Part shown: positions 35,945 to 44,112 of the stretch, one piece after another
Layout: the number at the start of each line of letters is the position of its first letter
How positions within the stretch are numbered: the stretch's first letter is position 1
Origin: Poseidonibacter lekithochrous
GTDB lineage: Bacteria > Campylobacterota > Campylobacteria > Campylobacterales > Arcobacteraceae
Reading direction: 5' to 3'
Length of the DNA: 64,000 bases
Assembly (NCBI RefSeq): GCF_013283835.1
Contig: NZ_CP054052.1
Coordinates: forward strand, 3,348,001-3,412,000
The notes under the pieces: model-generated
The model's input: only the letters and a program-made list of their open reading frames with translations
Databases searched by the model: none
Told to the model about the DNA's origin: nothing
Made by a program: the position numbers and the translations under genes

Positions 35945-37531
35945 TTAATATCTTTTTCTTCTTCTAGATTCTGTAAAAGATCTATTTTTGTTATTTTTTC
36001 CATCTCTTTCTTTTGAATCTGTTCTCTTATAGTTATTTCTAGTGTTAGGTCTATTGTTACTATCACTTATTAAATTCATTTTTAATGATTTCTCTATAAA
36101 AGAATTAAAAGAATTTCTTAAAATATATGCTTTATCATGATCAGGAAAGATTTCTGGCATCTTGTAAGAAAGCCATAAATATAAAGATATTTTCTTAACT
36201 TCATCCTCAACTAATAATAAATCTCTTTGAGTAATTGCTTTTTTTGGAAGTGTAATTGATGGTTTATAATGACACTGTTTCTTTTTGATAATTGAAGCAA
36301 TATAAGCTTGATAAGCTTGTAATATAATCTGTGATCTAGTAGAAATTGGAGCTTGTGCAAGAAGGTATTTATCTTCTAGTTTTAAATTATGTCTAGTATC
36401 TACAATTCTTGAAGCTTCCAACATTGAAGATAAGTTTGCGGCTACAAAAGGTCCTGAGAAAATCATATTTTTTGCAAAATAGTTTAATATCTTTGTTAAA
36501 GAATTTGTTTTAATATGACTAGCTAAGCCTTCTAATTGTCCAGCATTAATTTTTACTTTAAATGGAGGTTTAATAGTTTTTACAGGTTTTTGATACTCTT
36601 CTTCTATATGAGATAAGACATCTCTTTTCGTTGCACCTAGGAATCCTGCTTCAAACTGTCCAAATCTTCCAGCACGTCCTGCTATTTGAACTATTTCATT
36701 TACATTAATTTTTCTTTTACTAATACCATCAAATTTTGTATCAGTTGTAAATAAAATTGTTTCAATTGGAAGATTTAATCCCATTGCAATTGCATCTGTT
36801 GCAATTAAAATTTCTGATTTTCCTTCTCTAAATCTTCTAGCTTCATCACGTCTTACTTCTGGTGATAAGTTTCCATAAATTACAGAAACTCTATATTTCT
36901 TTTGTAATTTTTGTTTAAATTTTAAAACGTCAGATCTTGAAAAAGCAATAAGAGCAGTTGCTGGTCTTAAATTATCTAAAGATATATGTTTTGGTAAAAT
37001 TTTTAATTCATTTTTTCTTTTATGTCTTACAATTTCAAGTTCTTCATCTAAATAAGATGCAATTTTTTTAACAGCTTCTAACGCATTTACAGAACCTGTC
37101 ATAATTACTTTTTTTGCAGGACATCCAATAATTGCATTAACCCATGCCCAACCTCTATCTGCATCATCAAGCATTTGAACTTCATCTATAACAGCAACAT
37201 CAACATCTAAATCAAAGTCAATCATTTCAATAGTTGAACATACATGTGCTGCATCTTCATTTAACATTTGTTCTTCCCCTGTAATTAGGGATGCATCCAT
37301 TTTTGAAGCTTTTAAATCTTCATAACCTTCTAGGGCTAATAATCGTAATGGTGCTAAGTATAGACCTGAGTTTGATTCTTTTAATTTCTGCATTGCATTA
37401 TATGTTTTACCAGAGTTTGTAGGTCCTACATAGAATTCCAGTTTTCTATTAAGGCTTCTAGCTAAAGGATATAATGATTTTAAATCACAATTTAAAAGGG
37501 TGTGTAGTTGTTCTTGCCAATTTTCTTTCAT
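35945..37531 (-). CDS. Suv3-like superfamily 2 RNA helicase
   Basis: A 528-residue helicase. Motif I is FYVGPTNSGKTYNAM, motif II is AVIDEVQML (DEVQ), motif III MTGSV, motif V IATDAIAMGLNLPI and motif VI QIAGRAGRFG. These sequences, including GPTNSGKT and DExQM, match the mitochondrial Suv3 group. The C-terminus is rich in Arg, Asn and Lys and is probably disordered and RNA-binding. I chose the ATG at 37531 because the earlier extension overlaps trmA and has no family similarity. Suv3 works with RNases in RNA decay; that role here is inferred. Confidence 0.85.
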   Translation of the reverse strand: MKENWQEQLHTLLNCDLKSLYPLARSLNRKLEFYVGPTNSGKTYNAMQKLKESNSGLYLAPLRLLALEGYEDLKASKMDASLITGEEQMLNEDAAHVCSTIEMIDFDLDVDVAVIDEVQMLDDADRGWAWVNAIIGCPAKKVIMTGSVNALEAVKKIASYLDEELEIVRHKRKNELKILPKHISLDNLRPATALIAFSRSDVLKFKQKLQKKYRVSVIYGNLSPEVRRDEARRFREGKSEILIATDAIAMGLNLPIETILFTTDTKFDGISKRKINVNEIVQIAGRAGRFGQFEAGFLGATKRDVLSHIEEEYQKPVKTIKPPFKVKINAGQLEGLASHIKTNSLTKILNYFAKNMIFSGPFVAANLSSMLEASRIVDTRHNLKLEDKYLLAQAPISTRSQIILQAYQAYIASIIKKKQCHYKPSITLPKKAITQRDLLLVEDEVKKISLYLWLSYKMPEIFPDHDKAYILRNSFNSFIEKSLKMNLISDSNNRPNTRNNYKRTDSKERDGKNNKNRSFTESRRRKRY

Positions 37532-37586
37532 GGGCGTATTATAGTAAATACTATATAATATCGCATTAAACAAAAGAGGATAATTG

Positions 37587-38708
37587 ATGAATTGTGAATA
37601 TTTTGGTAAGTGTGGTTCATGTACACTACACGACAAAACTTATGAAGAGCAACTAGAATTTAAAAAACAAAGAGAAGAAACAAGATTTTCAAATTTTACA
37701 AATGATAAGTTTGACATCATCACAAGTGCACCACAAAACTTCAGAAATAGAGCTGAATTTAGAATTTGGAAGAATTTCGACAAAAATGATAAACCTACAT
37801 TATCTTATGCAATGACTAGTTTAGAAAAAACTACTTTAGAAATCAATTCCTGTCAAATCGTAAGCTTGGAAATACAAAGTATTATGCCAGGCTTACTAGC
37901 AGATATTCAAGCGAATGAAACAATGGCTTTTAAAATTTATGCTGTTGAGTTCTTAGGATCTACGACAAATGATATGTTAGTTACACTAATTTATCACAGA
38001 AAACTAGATGAAAACTGGAATATTGAAGCTAAGAAGCTAGAAGAAAAATATGATATTAAAATTATTGGAAGATCTAGAAAACAAAAAGTTGTTTTAACAG
38101 AAGATTTTATTAGCGAAACGCTAAACATCAATGGTGATGATTATAAATTCCAATATAAAGAAGGTGGATTCACTCAACCTAATACAAAAGTAAATGTAAA
38201 AATGATTGAATGGGTTTTAAATAATATTGAACAATCCCAAAATGATTTATGTGAACTATACTGTGGTGGGGGTAATTTCACTATTCCATTATCAACAAAA
38301 TTTAGAAAAGTATTAGCAACAGAAATTTCAAAAACATCAATTAATTCTGCAAAAACAAACTGTGAATTAAATAACAATACAAATATCGATTTTATTAGAA
38401 TGAGTGCAGAAGAATTCGTAGAAGCTTTAGAGTCAAAAAGAGTATTTCAAAGATTAAAAGATATTGATTTAAAAGAGTATAAATTTGATTCAATTTTCGT
38501 AGATCCTCCAAGGGCTGGACTTGATGATTTAACAAGATCACTAGTTACTTCTTATGATCAAATTATCTATATTTCGTGTAATCCAGAGACATTGCATAGA
38601 GATTTAGAAGAGCTAACTAAGACTCATAAAATAGATAAATTTGCATTATTTGATCAGTTTGCATACACTAATCACATTGAAACAGGTGTTATTTTAACCA
38701 AAAATTAA
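37587..38708 (+). CDS. trmA: tRNA (uracil-54-C5)-methyltransferase
   Basis: A 373-residue SAM-dependent RNA methyltransferase. The N-terminal CEYFGKCGSCTLHD is a shortened Cys motif. GGFTQPNTKVN, DLCELYCGGGNFTIPLS (SAM binding), FVDPPRAGLDD and ISCNPETLHRDLEEL with the catalytic Cys match TrmA. It makes ribothymidine 54 in tRNA. I chose the ATG at 37587, with AGAGGA 6 nt before it; a TTG directly precedes it. It is divergent from the helicase gene with only 55 bp between starts. Confidence 0.95.
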   Translation: MNCEYFGKCGSCTLHDKTYEEQLEFKKQREETRFSNFTNDKFDIITSAPQNFRNRAEFRIWKNFDKNDKPTLSYAMTSLEKTTLEINSCQIVSLEIQSIMPGLLADIQANETMAFKIYAVEFLGSTTNDMLVTLIYHRKLDENWNIEAKKLEEKYDIKIIGRSRKQKVVLTEDFISETLNINGDDYKFQYKEGGFTQPNTKVNVKMIEWVLNNIEQSQNDLCELYCGGGNFTIPLSTKFRKVLATEISKTSINSAKTNCELNNNTNIDFIRMSAEEFVEALESKRVFQRLKDIDLKEYKFDSIFVDPPRAGLDDLTRSLVTSYDQIIYISCNPETLHRDLEELTKTHKIDKFALFDQFAYTNHIETGVILTKN

Positions 38709-38768
38709 TTTTAGCTTAGGTAGAATCATGTATATATGTAATGTAGAACCCTAAAATAAGGTCAGAAA

Positions 38769-39626
38769 ATGAAAATAAATACAAATATTGCTTCATTAGC
38801 AGCACAAGAAGCAAATACTAATACGAATAATAAGTTAACAAACTCTTTATCAAAATTGTCATCAGGACTTAGAATAAATAAAGCTTCTGATGATGCTTCT
38901 GGGTTAGCTATTGCTGATAAGTTAAGAACTCAAGCAAGCTCAATTGGTCAAGCAATTTCAAATGGTAATTCTGCTGTTGCAATGATGCAAATTGCTGATA
39001 AAGCTATGGCTGAGCAATCTAATATTTTAGATATTGTAAAAACTAAACTTATTCAAGCTGCCACTGATACAACGTCAGAAGAAGGTAGAACAGCTATTGG
39101 TAAAGATGTTGATAAATTGTTAAATCAATTAAATAATATTGCTGAGCAAACAAATTACAATGGAACTACTTTACTTCAAGGAGCAACATCTGCTTCAGCT
39201 GCAGCAACATTAACATTCCAAATGGGTGAAACAAGTAGTGACACAATTGGTTCAACAGGTGGAGTAAGATCAAATGTTTCAGGATTAACACTTGAAGCAC
39301 TACAGTCTGCTGCAGCAAGTGGTGGAACAACTGCATTTACAGCTGTAGCCGCTAGAGGATTCCTTGATGATATAGATAGCGCACTTAATACACTAAATGG
39401 ATGGAGAGCAGACTTCGGGTCAACTCAAAACCAATTAGAGTCAGCTGTTAGAAACCAAATGACTCAGCAAACTAATATTAAAGCTGCTGAATCTGTTATT
39501 AGAGATGTTGATTACGCAGCTGAATCGGCTAACTTCAATAAATTAAATATTATTTCACAAGCAGGTACTTATGCAATGAGTCAAGCTAATAATGTTCAAC
39601 AAAATGTTACAAGATTACTTCAATAA
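38769..39626 (+). CDS. Flagellin 1 (divergent first member)
   Basis: A 285-residue flagellin. The N-terminal D0/D1 helices (MKINTNIASLAAQEANTN, LSSGLRINKASDDASGLAIA) and C-terminal D1/D0 helices (SVIRDVDYAAESANFNK, QNVTRLLQ) pair to build the filament core. The middle is short and Ala/Ser/Thr/Gly-rich, so no large D2/D3 domain exists. It differs from the other eleven at several fixed sites (MKINT, AAQEANTN, AMMQIADK, KLNIIS), has no conserved leader and ends in TAA followed by a strong terminator. AAGGTCAG precedes the ATG, so it is an independent unit. Confidence 0.96.
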   Translation: MKINTNIASLAAQEANTNTNNKLTNSLSKLSSGLRINKASDDASGLAIADKLRTQASSIGQAISNGNSAVAMMQIADKAMAEQSNILDIVKTKLIQAATDTTSEEGRTAIGKDVDKLLNQLNNIAEQTNYNGTTLLQGATSASAAATLTFQMGETSSDTIGSTGGVRSNVSGLTLEALQSAAASGGTTAFTAVAARGFLDDIDSALNTLNGWRADFGSTQNQLESAVRNQMTQQTNIKAAESVIRDVDYAAESANFNKLNIISQAGTYAMSQANNVQQNVTRLLQ

Positions 39627-39649
39627 CAATATTAAACTATTAATACTAG

Positions 39650-39684
39650 AAAAAGGTTGGATATTTATTCAACCTTTTTTTATT
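39650..39684 (+). terminator. Terminator after flagellin 1
   Basis: AAAAAGGTTG pairs with CAACCTTTTTTT around a 10-nt AT-rich loop. The T-run is good. It isolates flagellin 1 from the array downstream. Confidence 0.9.
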
Positions 39685-39751
39685 TCTCTATTTTGTTTAA
39701 TCTAATATTAAGAATTGGTGTGTAATAATTACATCATGCCTTATAGGAATT

Positions 39752-39849
39752 AATTGATTCCGAAGAGTGGTTAACTCTATGCTCAATAAAATGAGAATGT
39801 TTTCAGGCTCCCGTGTCAGGGTAAATCTTTTAATATAAAAGGATTTATT
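39752..39849 (+). promoter_or_regulatory. Structured flagellin leader, copy 1 (type A)
   Basis: Hairpin 1 is AGAGT-GGTTA-ACTCT, hairpin 2 CTCA-ATAAAA-TGAG, hairpin 3 CCC-GTGTCA-GGG. The final AAATCTTTT pairs with AAAAGGATTT, which holds the ribosome-binding site of flagellin 2. GATT at the 5' end can pair with the same AAATC, giving an alternative fold. The block CCGAAG, TATGC and AGGCTCCCG is fixed in all copies. Confidence 0.8.
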
Positions 39850-40707
39850 ATGAGAATTAATACAAACGTTGCTTCACTTAATGCAAGAGAAGCTGCAACA
39901 AATACTAACAACAACCTTCAAAGCTCTTTAGAGAAATTAAGTTCTGGTCTTAGAATCAATAAAGCATCAGACGATGCATCAGGTTTAGCAATTGCTGATA
40001 AATTAAGAACTCAAGCTAGCTCTATTGGTCAATCAATCTCAAATGGTAATTCTGCTGTTTCTTTAACACAAATCGCTGATAAAGCTATGGCTGAACAATC
40101 TAATATTTTAGATATCGTTAAAACTAAACTTGTTCAAGCTGCTACTGATACTACTTCAGAAGAAGGTAGAACTGCAATTGGTAAAGATATAGATAAATTG
40201 TTAACTCAATTAAATAATATTTCTAGCCAAACAAATTATAATGGTACTACTTTATTAGAGTCTTCTACAGGAACTAGTGCAACGGCATTAACATTCCAAA
40301 TGGGTGAAACTGCTACAGATATTATTCAAACAACAGCTGGTGTTAAATCTAATGTTTCTGGTTTAGGATTAGAAGCTATTAAATCAGGTGCCGCTTCTGG
40401 TGGTACTGCTGCTGCGTTTAGTGCGGGTGCAGCAAGAGGATATATGGCAACTGTTGATACAGCATTAAATACGCTAAATGGATGGAGAGCGGACTTCGGT
40501 TCTACTCAAAATCAATTAGAGTCAGCTGTTAGAAACCAAATGACTCAGCAAACTAATATTAAAGCTGCTGAATCTGTTATTAGAGATGTTGATTACGCAG
40601 CTGAATCTGCTAATTTCAACAAACAGAACATTATTGCTCAAGCTGGTACTTATGCTATGAGTCAAGCTAATGCTGTTCAACAAAACGTTACTAGATTACT
40701 TCAATAA
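39850..40707 (+). CDS. Flagellin 2 (subtype A)
   Basis: A 285-residue flagellin of subtype A: N-terminus VASLNAREAATNTNNNLQSS and C-terminus QANAVQQNVTRLLQ. The middle (about residues 130-205) reads STGTSATALTFQMGETATD and on, with many Ser and Thr that could carry glycans. Stop codon TAA. It has its own leader and its own terminator, so it can be expressed as a single-gene unit. Confidence 0.96.
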   Translation: MRINTNVASLNAREAATNTNNNLQSSLEKLSSGLRINKASDDASGLAIADKLRTQASSIGQSISNGNSAVSLTQIADKAMAEQSNILDIVKTKLVQAATDTTSEEGRTAIGKDIDKLLTQLNNISSQTNYNGTTLLESSTGTSATALTFQMGETATDIIQTTAGVKSNVSGLGLEAIKSGAASGGTAAAFSAGAARGYMATVDTALNTLNGWRADFGSTQNQLESAVRNQMTQQTNIKAAESVIRDVDYAAESANFNKQNIIAQAGTYAMSQANAVQQNVTRLLQ

Positions 40708-40715
40708 TTTAGTTT

Positions 40716-40742
40716 AAGTAATACTTTTTAGTATTACTTTTA
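40716..40742 (+). terminator. Terminator after flagellin 2
   Basis: AAGTAATACT (40716-40725), loop TTTT, AGTATTACTT (40730-40739), then TTAA. A 10-bp perfect stem directly after the gene. Confidence 0.8.
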
Positions 40743-40838
40743 ACGTTTTATAATATAACGAGATTTATACAAATAGTATTTAGTAATTTATATTCGTATT
40801 TAGGGATAAGAGATTGGAACACTTTTAATTTAGGGGTC

Positions 40839-40936
40839 AATGGATTCCGAAGAAAGCTCTCTTTCTATGCTCAATAACATGAGAATGTTTCAGGCTCCCG
40901 CGTCAGGGTAAATCTTTTAATATAAAAGGATTTATT
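40839..40936 (+). promoter_or_regulatory. Structured flagellin leader, copy 2 (type B)
   Basis: Here hairpin 1 is AGAAAG-CTCT-CTTTCT, a different sequence with the same shape as type A. Hairpin 2 is CTCA-ATAACA-TGAG and hairpin 3 CCC-GCGTCA-GGG. The 5' end reads CAATGGATTCC, adding a GGA. The anti-ribosome-binding-site hairpin is unchanged. Upstream, GTATTTAGGGATAAGAG and TTGGAACACTTTT are conserved among type-B copies and may contain the promoter. Confidence 0.8.
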
Positions 40937-41791
40937 ATGAGAATTAATACAAATGTTGCCTCTTTAAATTCACAAGAGAGTGCAACAAACACACAAAACA
41001 ACTTAAGAAGCTCATTAGAGAAATTAAGTTCGGGATTGAGAATTAATAAAGCTAGTGATGATGCTTCTGGTTTAGCAATTGCTGATAAACTAAGAACTCA
41101 AGCTAATTCTATTGGTCAATCAATTTCAAATGGTAATTCGGCTGTTGCTTTAACGCAAATCGCTGATAAAGCTATGGCTGAGCAGTCTAATATAATTGAT
41201 ATTGTTAAAACTAAACTTATCCAAGCTGCTACAGATACTACTTCTAATGAAGGTAGAAAAGCAATTGGTAAAGATATTGATAAATTAATGGATCAATTAA
41301 ATAATATTGCAACACAAACGAACTATAATGGTACAACACTATTAGCTGGTGCCGCAGGACAATCTGCTAATAATCTTACATTCCAAATGGGTGAGACAAG
41401 TAATGATACTATTGCAACTACTTCAGGAGTAAGAGCAACTGTTTCAGGTTTATCATTAAGTGGATTACAATCAGGTGTTACTACTGGACTATCAGCAGAT
41501 TTTACTGCTGCAGGTGCAAGAGGATTCCTTGATGATGTAGATAGCGCATTAAATACACTAAATGGATGGAGAGCGGACTTCGGTTCTACTCAAAATCAAT
41601 TAGAGTCAGCTGTTAGAAACCAAATGACTCAGCAAACTAATATTAAAGCTGCTGAATCTGTTATTAGAGATGTTGATTACGCAGCGGAGTCTGCTAACTT
41701 CAATAAACAAAACATTATTGCTCAAGCTGGTACTTATGCTATGAGTCAATCAAATGCCACACAACAAAATGTTTTAAGATTACTTCAATAG
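40937..41791 (+). CDS. Flagellin 3 (subtype B)
   Basis: A 284-residue flagellin of subtype B: N-terminus VASLNSQESATNTQNNLRSS and C-terminus QSNATQQNVLRLLQ. Its middle reads AAGQSANNLTFQMGETSND. One unique change is NIIDIVK where the others have NILDIVK. Stop codon TAG lies in the loop of a perfect hairpin. Confidence 0.96.
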   Translation: MRINTNVASLNSQESATNTQNNLRSSLEKLSSGLRINKASDDASGLAIADKLRTQANSIGQSISNGNSAVALTQIADKAMAEQSNIIDIVKTKLIQAATDTTSNEGRKAIGKDIDKLMDQLNNIATQTNYNGTTLLAGAAGQSANNLTFQMGETSNDTIATTSGVRATVSGLSLSGLQSGVTTGLSADFTAAGARGFLDDVDSALNTLNGWRADFGSTQNQLESAVRNQMTQQTNIKAAESVIRDVDYAAESANFNKQNIIAQAGTYAMSQSNATQQNVLRLLQ

Positions 41792-41801
41792 AAGTAATCT
41801 T
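41776..41801 (+). terminator. Stop-codon hairpin of flagellin 3
   Basis: AAGATTACTT-CAATAG-AAGTAATCTT: a perfect 10-bp stem whose loop holds the TAG stop. No U-run follows, so it may be a stabiliser or weak terminator. The same hairpin ends all type-B genes. Confidence 0.65.
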
Positions 41802-41818
41802 GGCATTTCATTTCAGAT

Positions 41819-41852
41819 CAATTCTTAATATTTAATCTAATATTAAGAATTG
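41819..41852. repeat. Inverted repeat upstream of flagellin 4
   Basis: CAATTCTTAATATT (41819-41832) and AATATTAAGAATTG (41839-41852) are perfect complements around TAATCT. The right arm is conserved before type-A genes and abuts the conserved TGTGTAATAAT, a possible -10. The arm pairing may be terminator-like or an operator. Confidence 0.55.
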
Positions 41853-41884
41853 GTGTGTAATAATAATATGATACCTATTAGGAA

Positions 41885-41985
41885 TTAATTGATTCCGAAG
41901 AGTGGTTAACTCTATGCTCAATAAAATGAGAATGTTTTTAGGCTCCCGTGTCAGGGTAAATCTTTTCAAGTAAAAAGGATTTATT
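41885..41985 (+). promoter_or_regulatory. Structured flagellin leader, copy 3 (type A)
   Basis: Hairpin 1 AGAGT-GGTTA-ACTCT and hairpin 2 CTCA-ATAAAA-TGAG as in copy 1. The loop of the last hairpin is changed to CAAGT while both pairing arms (AAATCTTTT and AAAAGGATTT) are kept, which supports that pairing. Confidence 0.8.
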
Positions 41986-42834
41986 ATGAGAATTAATACA
42001 AATGTTGCTTCACTTAATGCAAGAGAAGCTGCAACAAATACTAACAACAACCTTCAAAGCTCTTTAGAGAAATTAAGTTCTGGTCTTAGAATCAATAAAG
42101 CTTCTGATGATGCATCAGGTTTAGCAATTGCTGATAAACTAAGAACTCAAGCTAATTCTATTGGACAATCAATCTCAAATGGTAATTCGGCTGTTGCTTT
42201 AACGCAAATCGCTGATAAAGCTATGGCTGAACAATCTAATATTTTAGATATCGTTAAAACTAAACTTATTCAAGCTTCAACTGATACTACTTCAGATGAA
42301 GGTAGAGCTGCAATTGGTAAAGATGTTGATAAATTGTTAGCGCAATTAAATAACATTGCTGAGCAAACAAATTATAATGGTACTAAACTTTTAGAAGGTG
42401 CAAACTCAGCTGCTGCTGCAACTGCATTAACATTCCAAATGGGTGAAACTGCTTCTGATACAATTGCAACTGCTGCTGGAGTTCAGTCTACTACAACAGG
42501 TTTAACTTTAGATACATTATCAGTTTCTGCTGCTGCAGGATTTGCATCTGCAGGTTCAGCAAGAGCATTCTTAGATGATGTAGATAGTGCATTAAATACA
42601 CTAAATGGATGGAGAGCGGACTTCGGTTCTACTCAAAACCAATTAGAGTCAGCTGTTAGAAACCAAATGACTCAGCAAACTAATATTAAAGCTGCTGAAT
42701 CTGTTATTAGAGATGTTGATTACGCAGCTGAATCTGCTAATTTCAACAAACAGAACATTATTGCTCAGGCTGGTACTTATGCTATGAGTCAAGCTAATGC
42801 TGTTCAACAAAATGTTACGAGATTATTACAATAA
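41986..42834 (+). CDS. Flagellin 4 (subtype A)
   Basis: A 282-residue subtype A flagellin. Its middle reads GANSAAAATALTFQMGETASD and TTTGLTLDTLSVSAAAGF. The SVSAAAGFASAGSARAF part resembles the equivalent region of flagellins 7 and 8. Stop codon TAA. No type-B gene follows it, unlike other A genes; a hairpin related to type-B 3' ends lies about 60 bp downstream. Confidence 0.96.
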   Translation: MRINTNVASLNAREAATNTNNNLQSSLEKLSSGLRINKASDDASGLAIADKLRTQANSIGQSISNGNSAVALTQIADKAMAEQSNILDIVKTKLIQASTDTTSDEGRAAIGKDVDKLLAQLNNIAEQTNYNGTKLLEGANSAAAATALTFQMGETASDTIATAAGVQSTTTGLTLDTLSVSAAAGFASAGSARAFLDDVDSALNTLNGWRADFGSTQNQLESAVRNQMTQQTNIKAAESVIRDVDYAAESANFNKQNIIAQAGTYAMSQANAVQQNVTRLLQ

Positions 42835-42893
42835 TATTTATTAGTTTTTTAATAAATTAAAATATTGTATAAAATTCACTTAACTACTAATTT

Positions 42894-42919
42894 AAGATTA
42901 CTTCTAAAGAAGTAGTCTT
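42894..42919 (+). pseudogene. Hairpin relic of a lost type-B flagellin 3' end
   Basis: AAGATTACTTC-TAAA-GAAGTAGTCTT differs at few positions from the stop-codon hairpin of the type-B genes (AAGATTACTT-CAATAG-AAGTAATCTT) but no flagellin precedes it. Its place, where a B gene is expected in the A-B alternation, suggests it is what remains after a deletion. It may still act as the terminator of flagellin 4. Confidence 0.5.
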
Positions 42920-42935
42920 AATTATAAGAAAAATG

Positions 42936-42972
42936 ATATAGGAATTTTTAATCAAATTAAGAATTTCTATAT
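42936..42972. repeat. Inverted repeat upstream of flagellin 5
   Basis: ATATAGGAATTTTTAAT pairs with ATTAAGAATTTCTATAT at 15 of 17 positions around a 3-nt loop. The right arm shares ATTAAGAATT with the repeats before other type-A genes, while the flanks differ. Confidence 0.5.
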
Positions 42973-42999
42973 TATTTTAAATAATATAATATAGGTATC

Positions 43000-43096
43000 A
43001 ATGGATTCCGAAGAGGGTAACCTCTATGCTTGTTGAAACAAGAATGTCTTAAGGCTCCCGTGTCAGGGTAAATCTTTTAAAATAAAAGGATTTATT
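43000..43096 (+). promoter_or_regulatory. Structured flagellin leader, copy 4 (variant)
   Basis: A third solution for the same fold: hairpin 1 AGAGG-GTAA-CCTCT, with a GNRA loop, and hairpin 2 CTTGT-TGAA-ACAAG. The 5' end is CAATGGATTCC as in type B. The final hairpin is AAATCTTTT with AAAAGGATTT around AAAAT. The independent changes on both sides of each stem are strong evidence for the structure. Confidence 0.82.
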
Positions 43097-43951
43097 ATGA
43101 GAATCAATACAAATATTGCCTCTATGCAAGCCAGAGAGGCTGCAACAAATACAAATAATAATCTATCAAGCTCTTTAGAGAAACTAAGTTCTGGTCTTAG
43201 AATCAATAAAGCTTCTGATGATTCATCTGGTTTATCAATTGCTGATAAACTAAGAACGCAAGCAAGTTCTATTGGACAATCAATCTCAAATGGTAACTCT
43301 GCTGTTGCTTTAACACAAATCGCTGATAAAGCTATGGCTGAGCAATCTAATATTTTAGATATTGTTAAAACTAAACTTATCCAAGCTGCTACAGATACTA
43401 CTTCAGATGAAGGTAGAAATGCAATTGGTAAAGATATTAATAAATTATTAACACAATTAAATAATATCTCTAGTCAGACAAACTACAATGGTACTACCTT
43501 ATTAGAAGGTGCCAGTGCAGGAGATTCTGCTGCTGCATTAACATTCCAAATGGGTGAAGCTAGTACAGATACAATTGTAACAGCAGGAACAGTAAGATCA
43601 AATACTGGAGGTTTAGCGTTAAGTGGACTTAAAGATGACGCATCAGGTGGAGCTGCAAACTTAAGTGCAGCAGCATCAAGAGCTTATCTTGATGATGTAG
43701 ATACAGCACTTAACACACTAAATGGATGGAGAGCGGACTTCGGGTCAACTCAAAACCAATTAGAGTCAGCTGTTAGAAACCAAATGACTCAGCAAACTAA
43801 TATTAAAGCTGCTGAATCTGTTATTAGAGATGTTGATTACGCAGCTGAATCTGCTAATTTCAACAAACAGAACATTATTGCTCAAGCTGGTACTTATGCT
43901 ATGAGTCAAGCTAATGCTGTTCAACAAAATGTTACGAGATTATTACAATAG
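43097..43951 (+). CDS. Flagellin 5 (subtype A variant)
   Basis: A 284-residue A-like flagellin with some unique positions: IASMQAREAATN, LSSS where most A genes have LQSS, and DDSSGLSIAD. Its C-terminus is standard type A. The middle reads GASAGDSAAALTFQMGEASTD and GGLALSGLKDDASGGAANLS. Stop codon TAG. It is directly followed by the type-B promoter region of flagellin 6. Confidence 0.96.
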   Translation: MRINTNIASMQAREAATNTNNNLSSSLEKLSSGLRINKASDDSSGLSIADKLRTQASSIGQSISNGNSAVALTQIADKAMAEQSNILDIVKTKLIQAATDTTSDEGRNAIGKDINKLLTQLNNISSQTNYNGTTLLEGASAGDSAAALTFQMGEASTDTIVTAGTVRSNTGGLALSGLKDDASGGAANLSAAASRAYLDDVDTALNTLNGWRADFGSTQNQLESAVRNQMTQQTNIKAAESVIRDVDYAAESANFNKQNIIAQAGTYAMSQANAVQQNVTRLLQ

Positions 43952-44013
43952 TATTTAGAAATTTTGTATTCGTATTTAGGGATAAGAGATTGGAACACTT
44001 TTAATTTAGGGGT

Positions 44014-44112
44014 CAATGGATTCCGAAGAAAGCTCTCTTTCTATGCTCAATAACATGAGAATGTTTCAGGCTCCCGCGTCAGGGTAAATCTTTTAATATA
44101 AAAGGATTTATT
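44014..44112 (+). promoter_or_regulatory. Structured flagellin leader, copy 5 (type B)
   Basis: Nearly identical to copy 2 (hairpin 1 AGAAAG/CTTTCT, hairpin 2 CTCA/TGAG, hairpin 3 CCC-GCGTCA-GGG, and the ribosome-binding-site hairpin). The conserved upstream TTGGAACACTTTT is present. Only about 60 bp separate the flagellin 5 stop from this leader. Confidence 0.8.

Noticed and set aside
40810-40835. Sigma-54 promoter before type-B flagellins (TTGGAACACTTTTAATTTA).
   Set aside because: The -24 GG is present but the -12 GC is missing (AT at that place), and two copies have even lost the GG. It may be a decayed or different promoter, so I did not call it.
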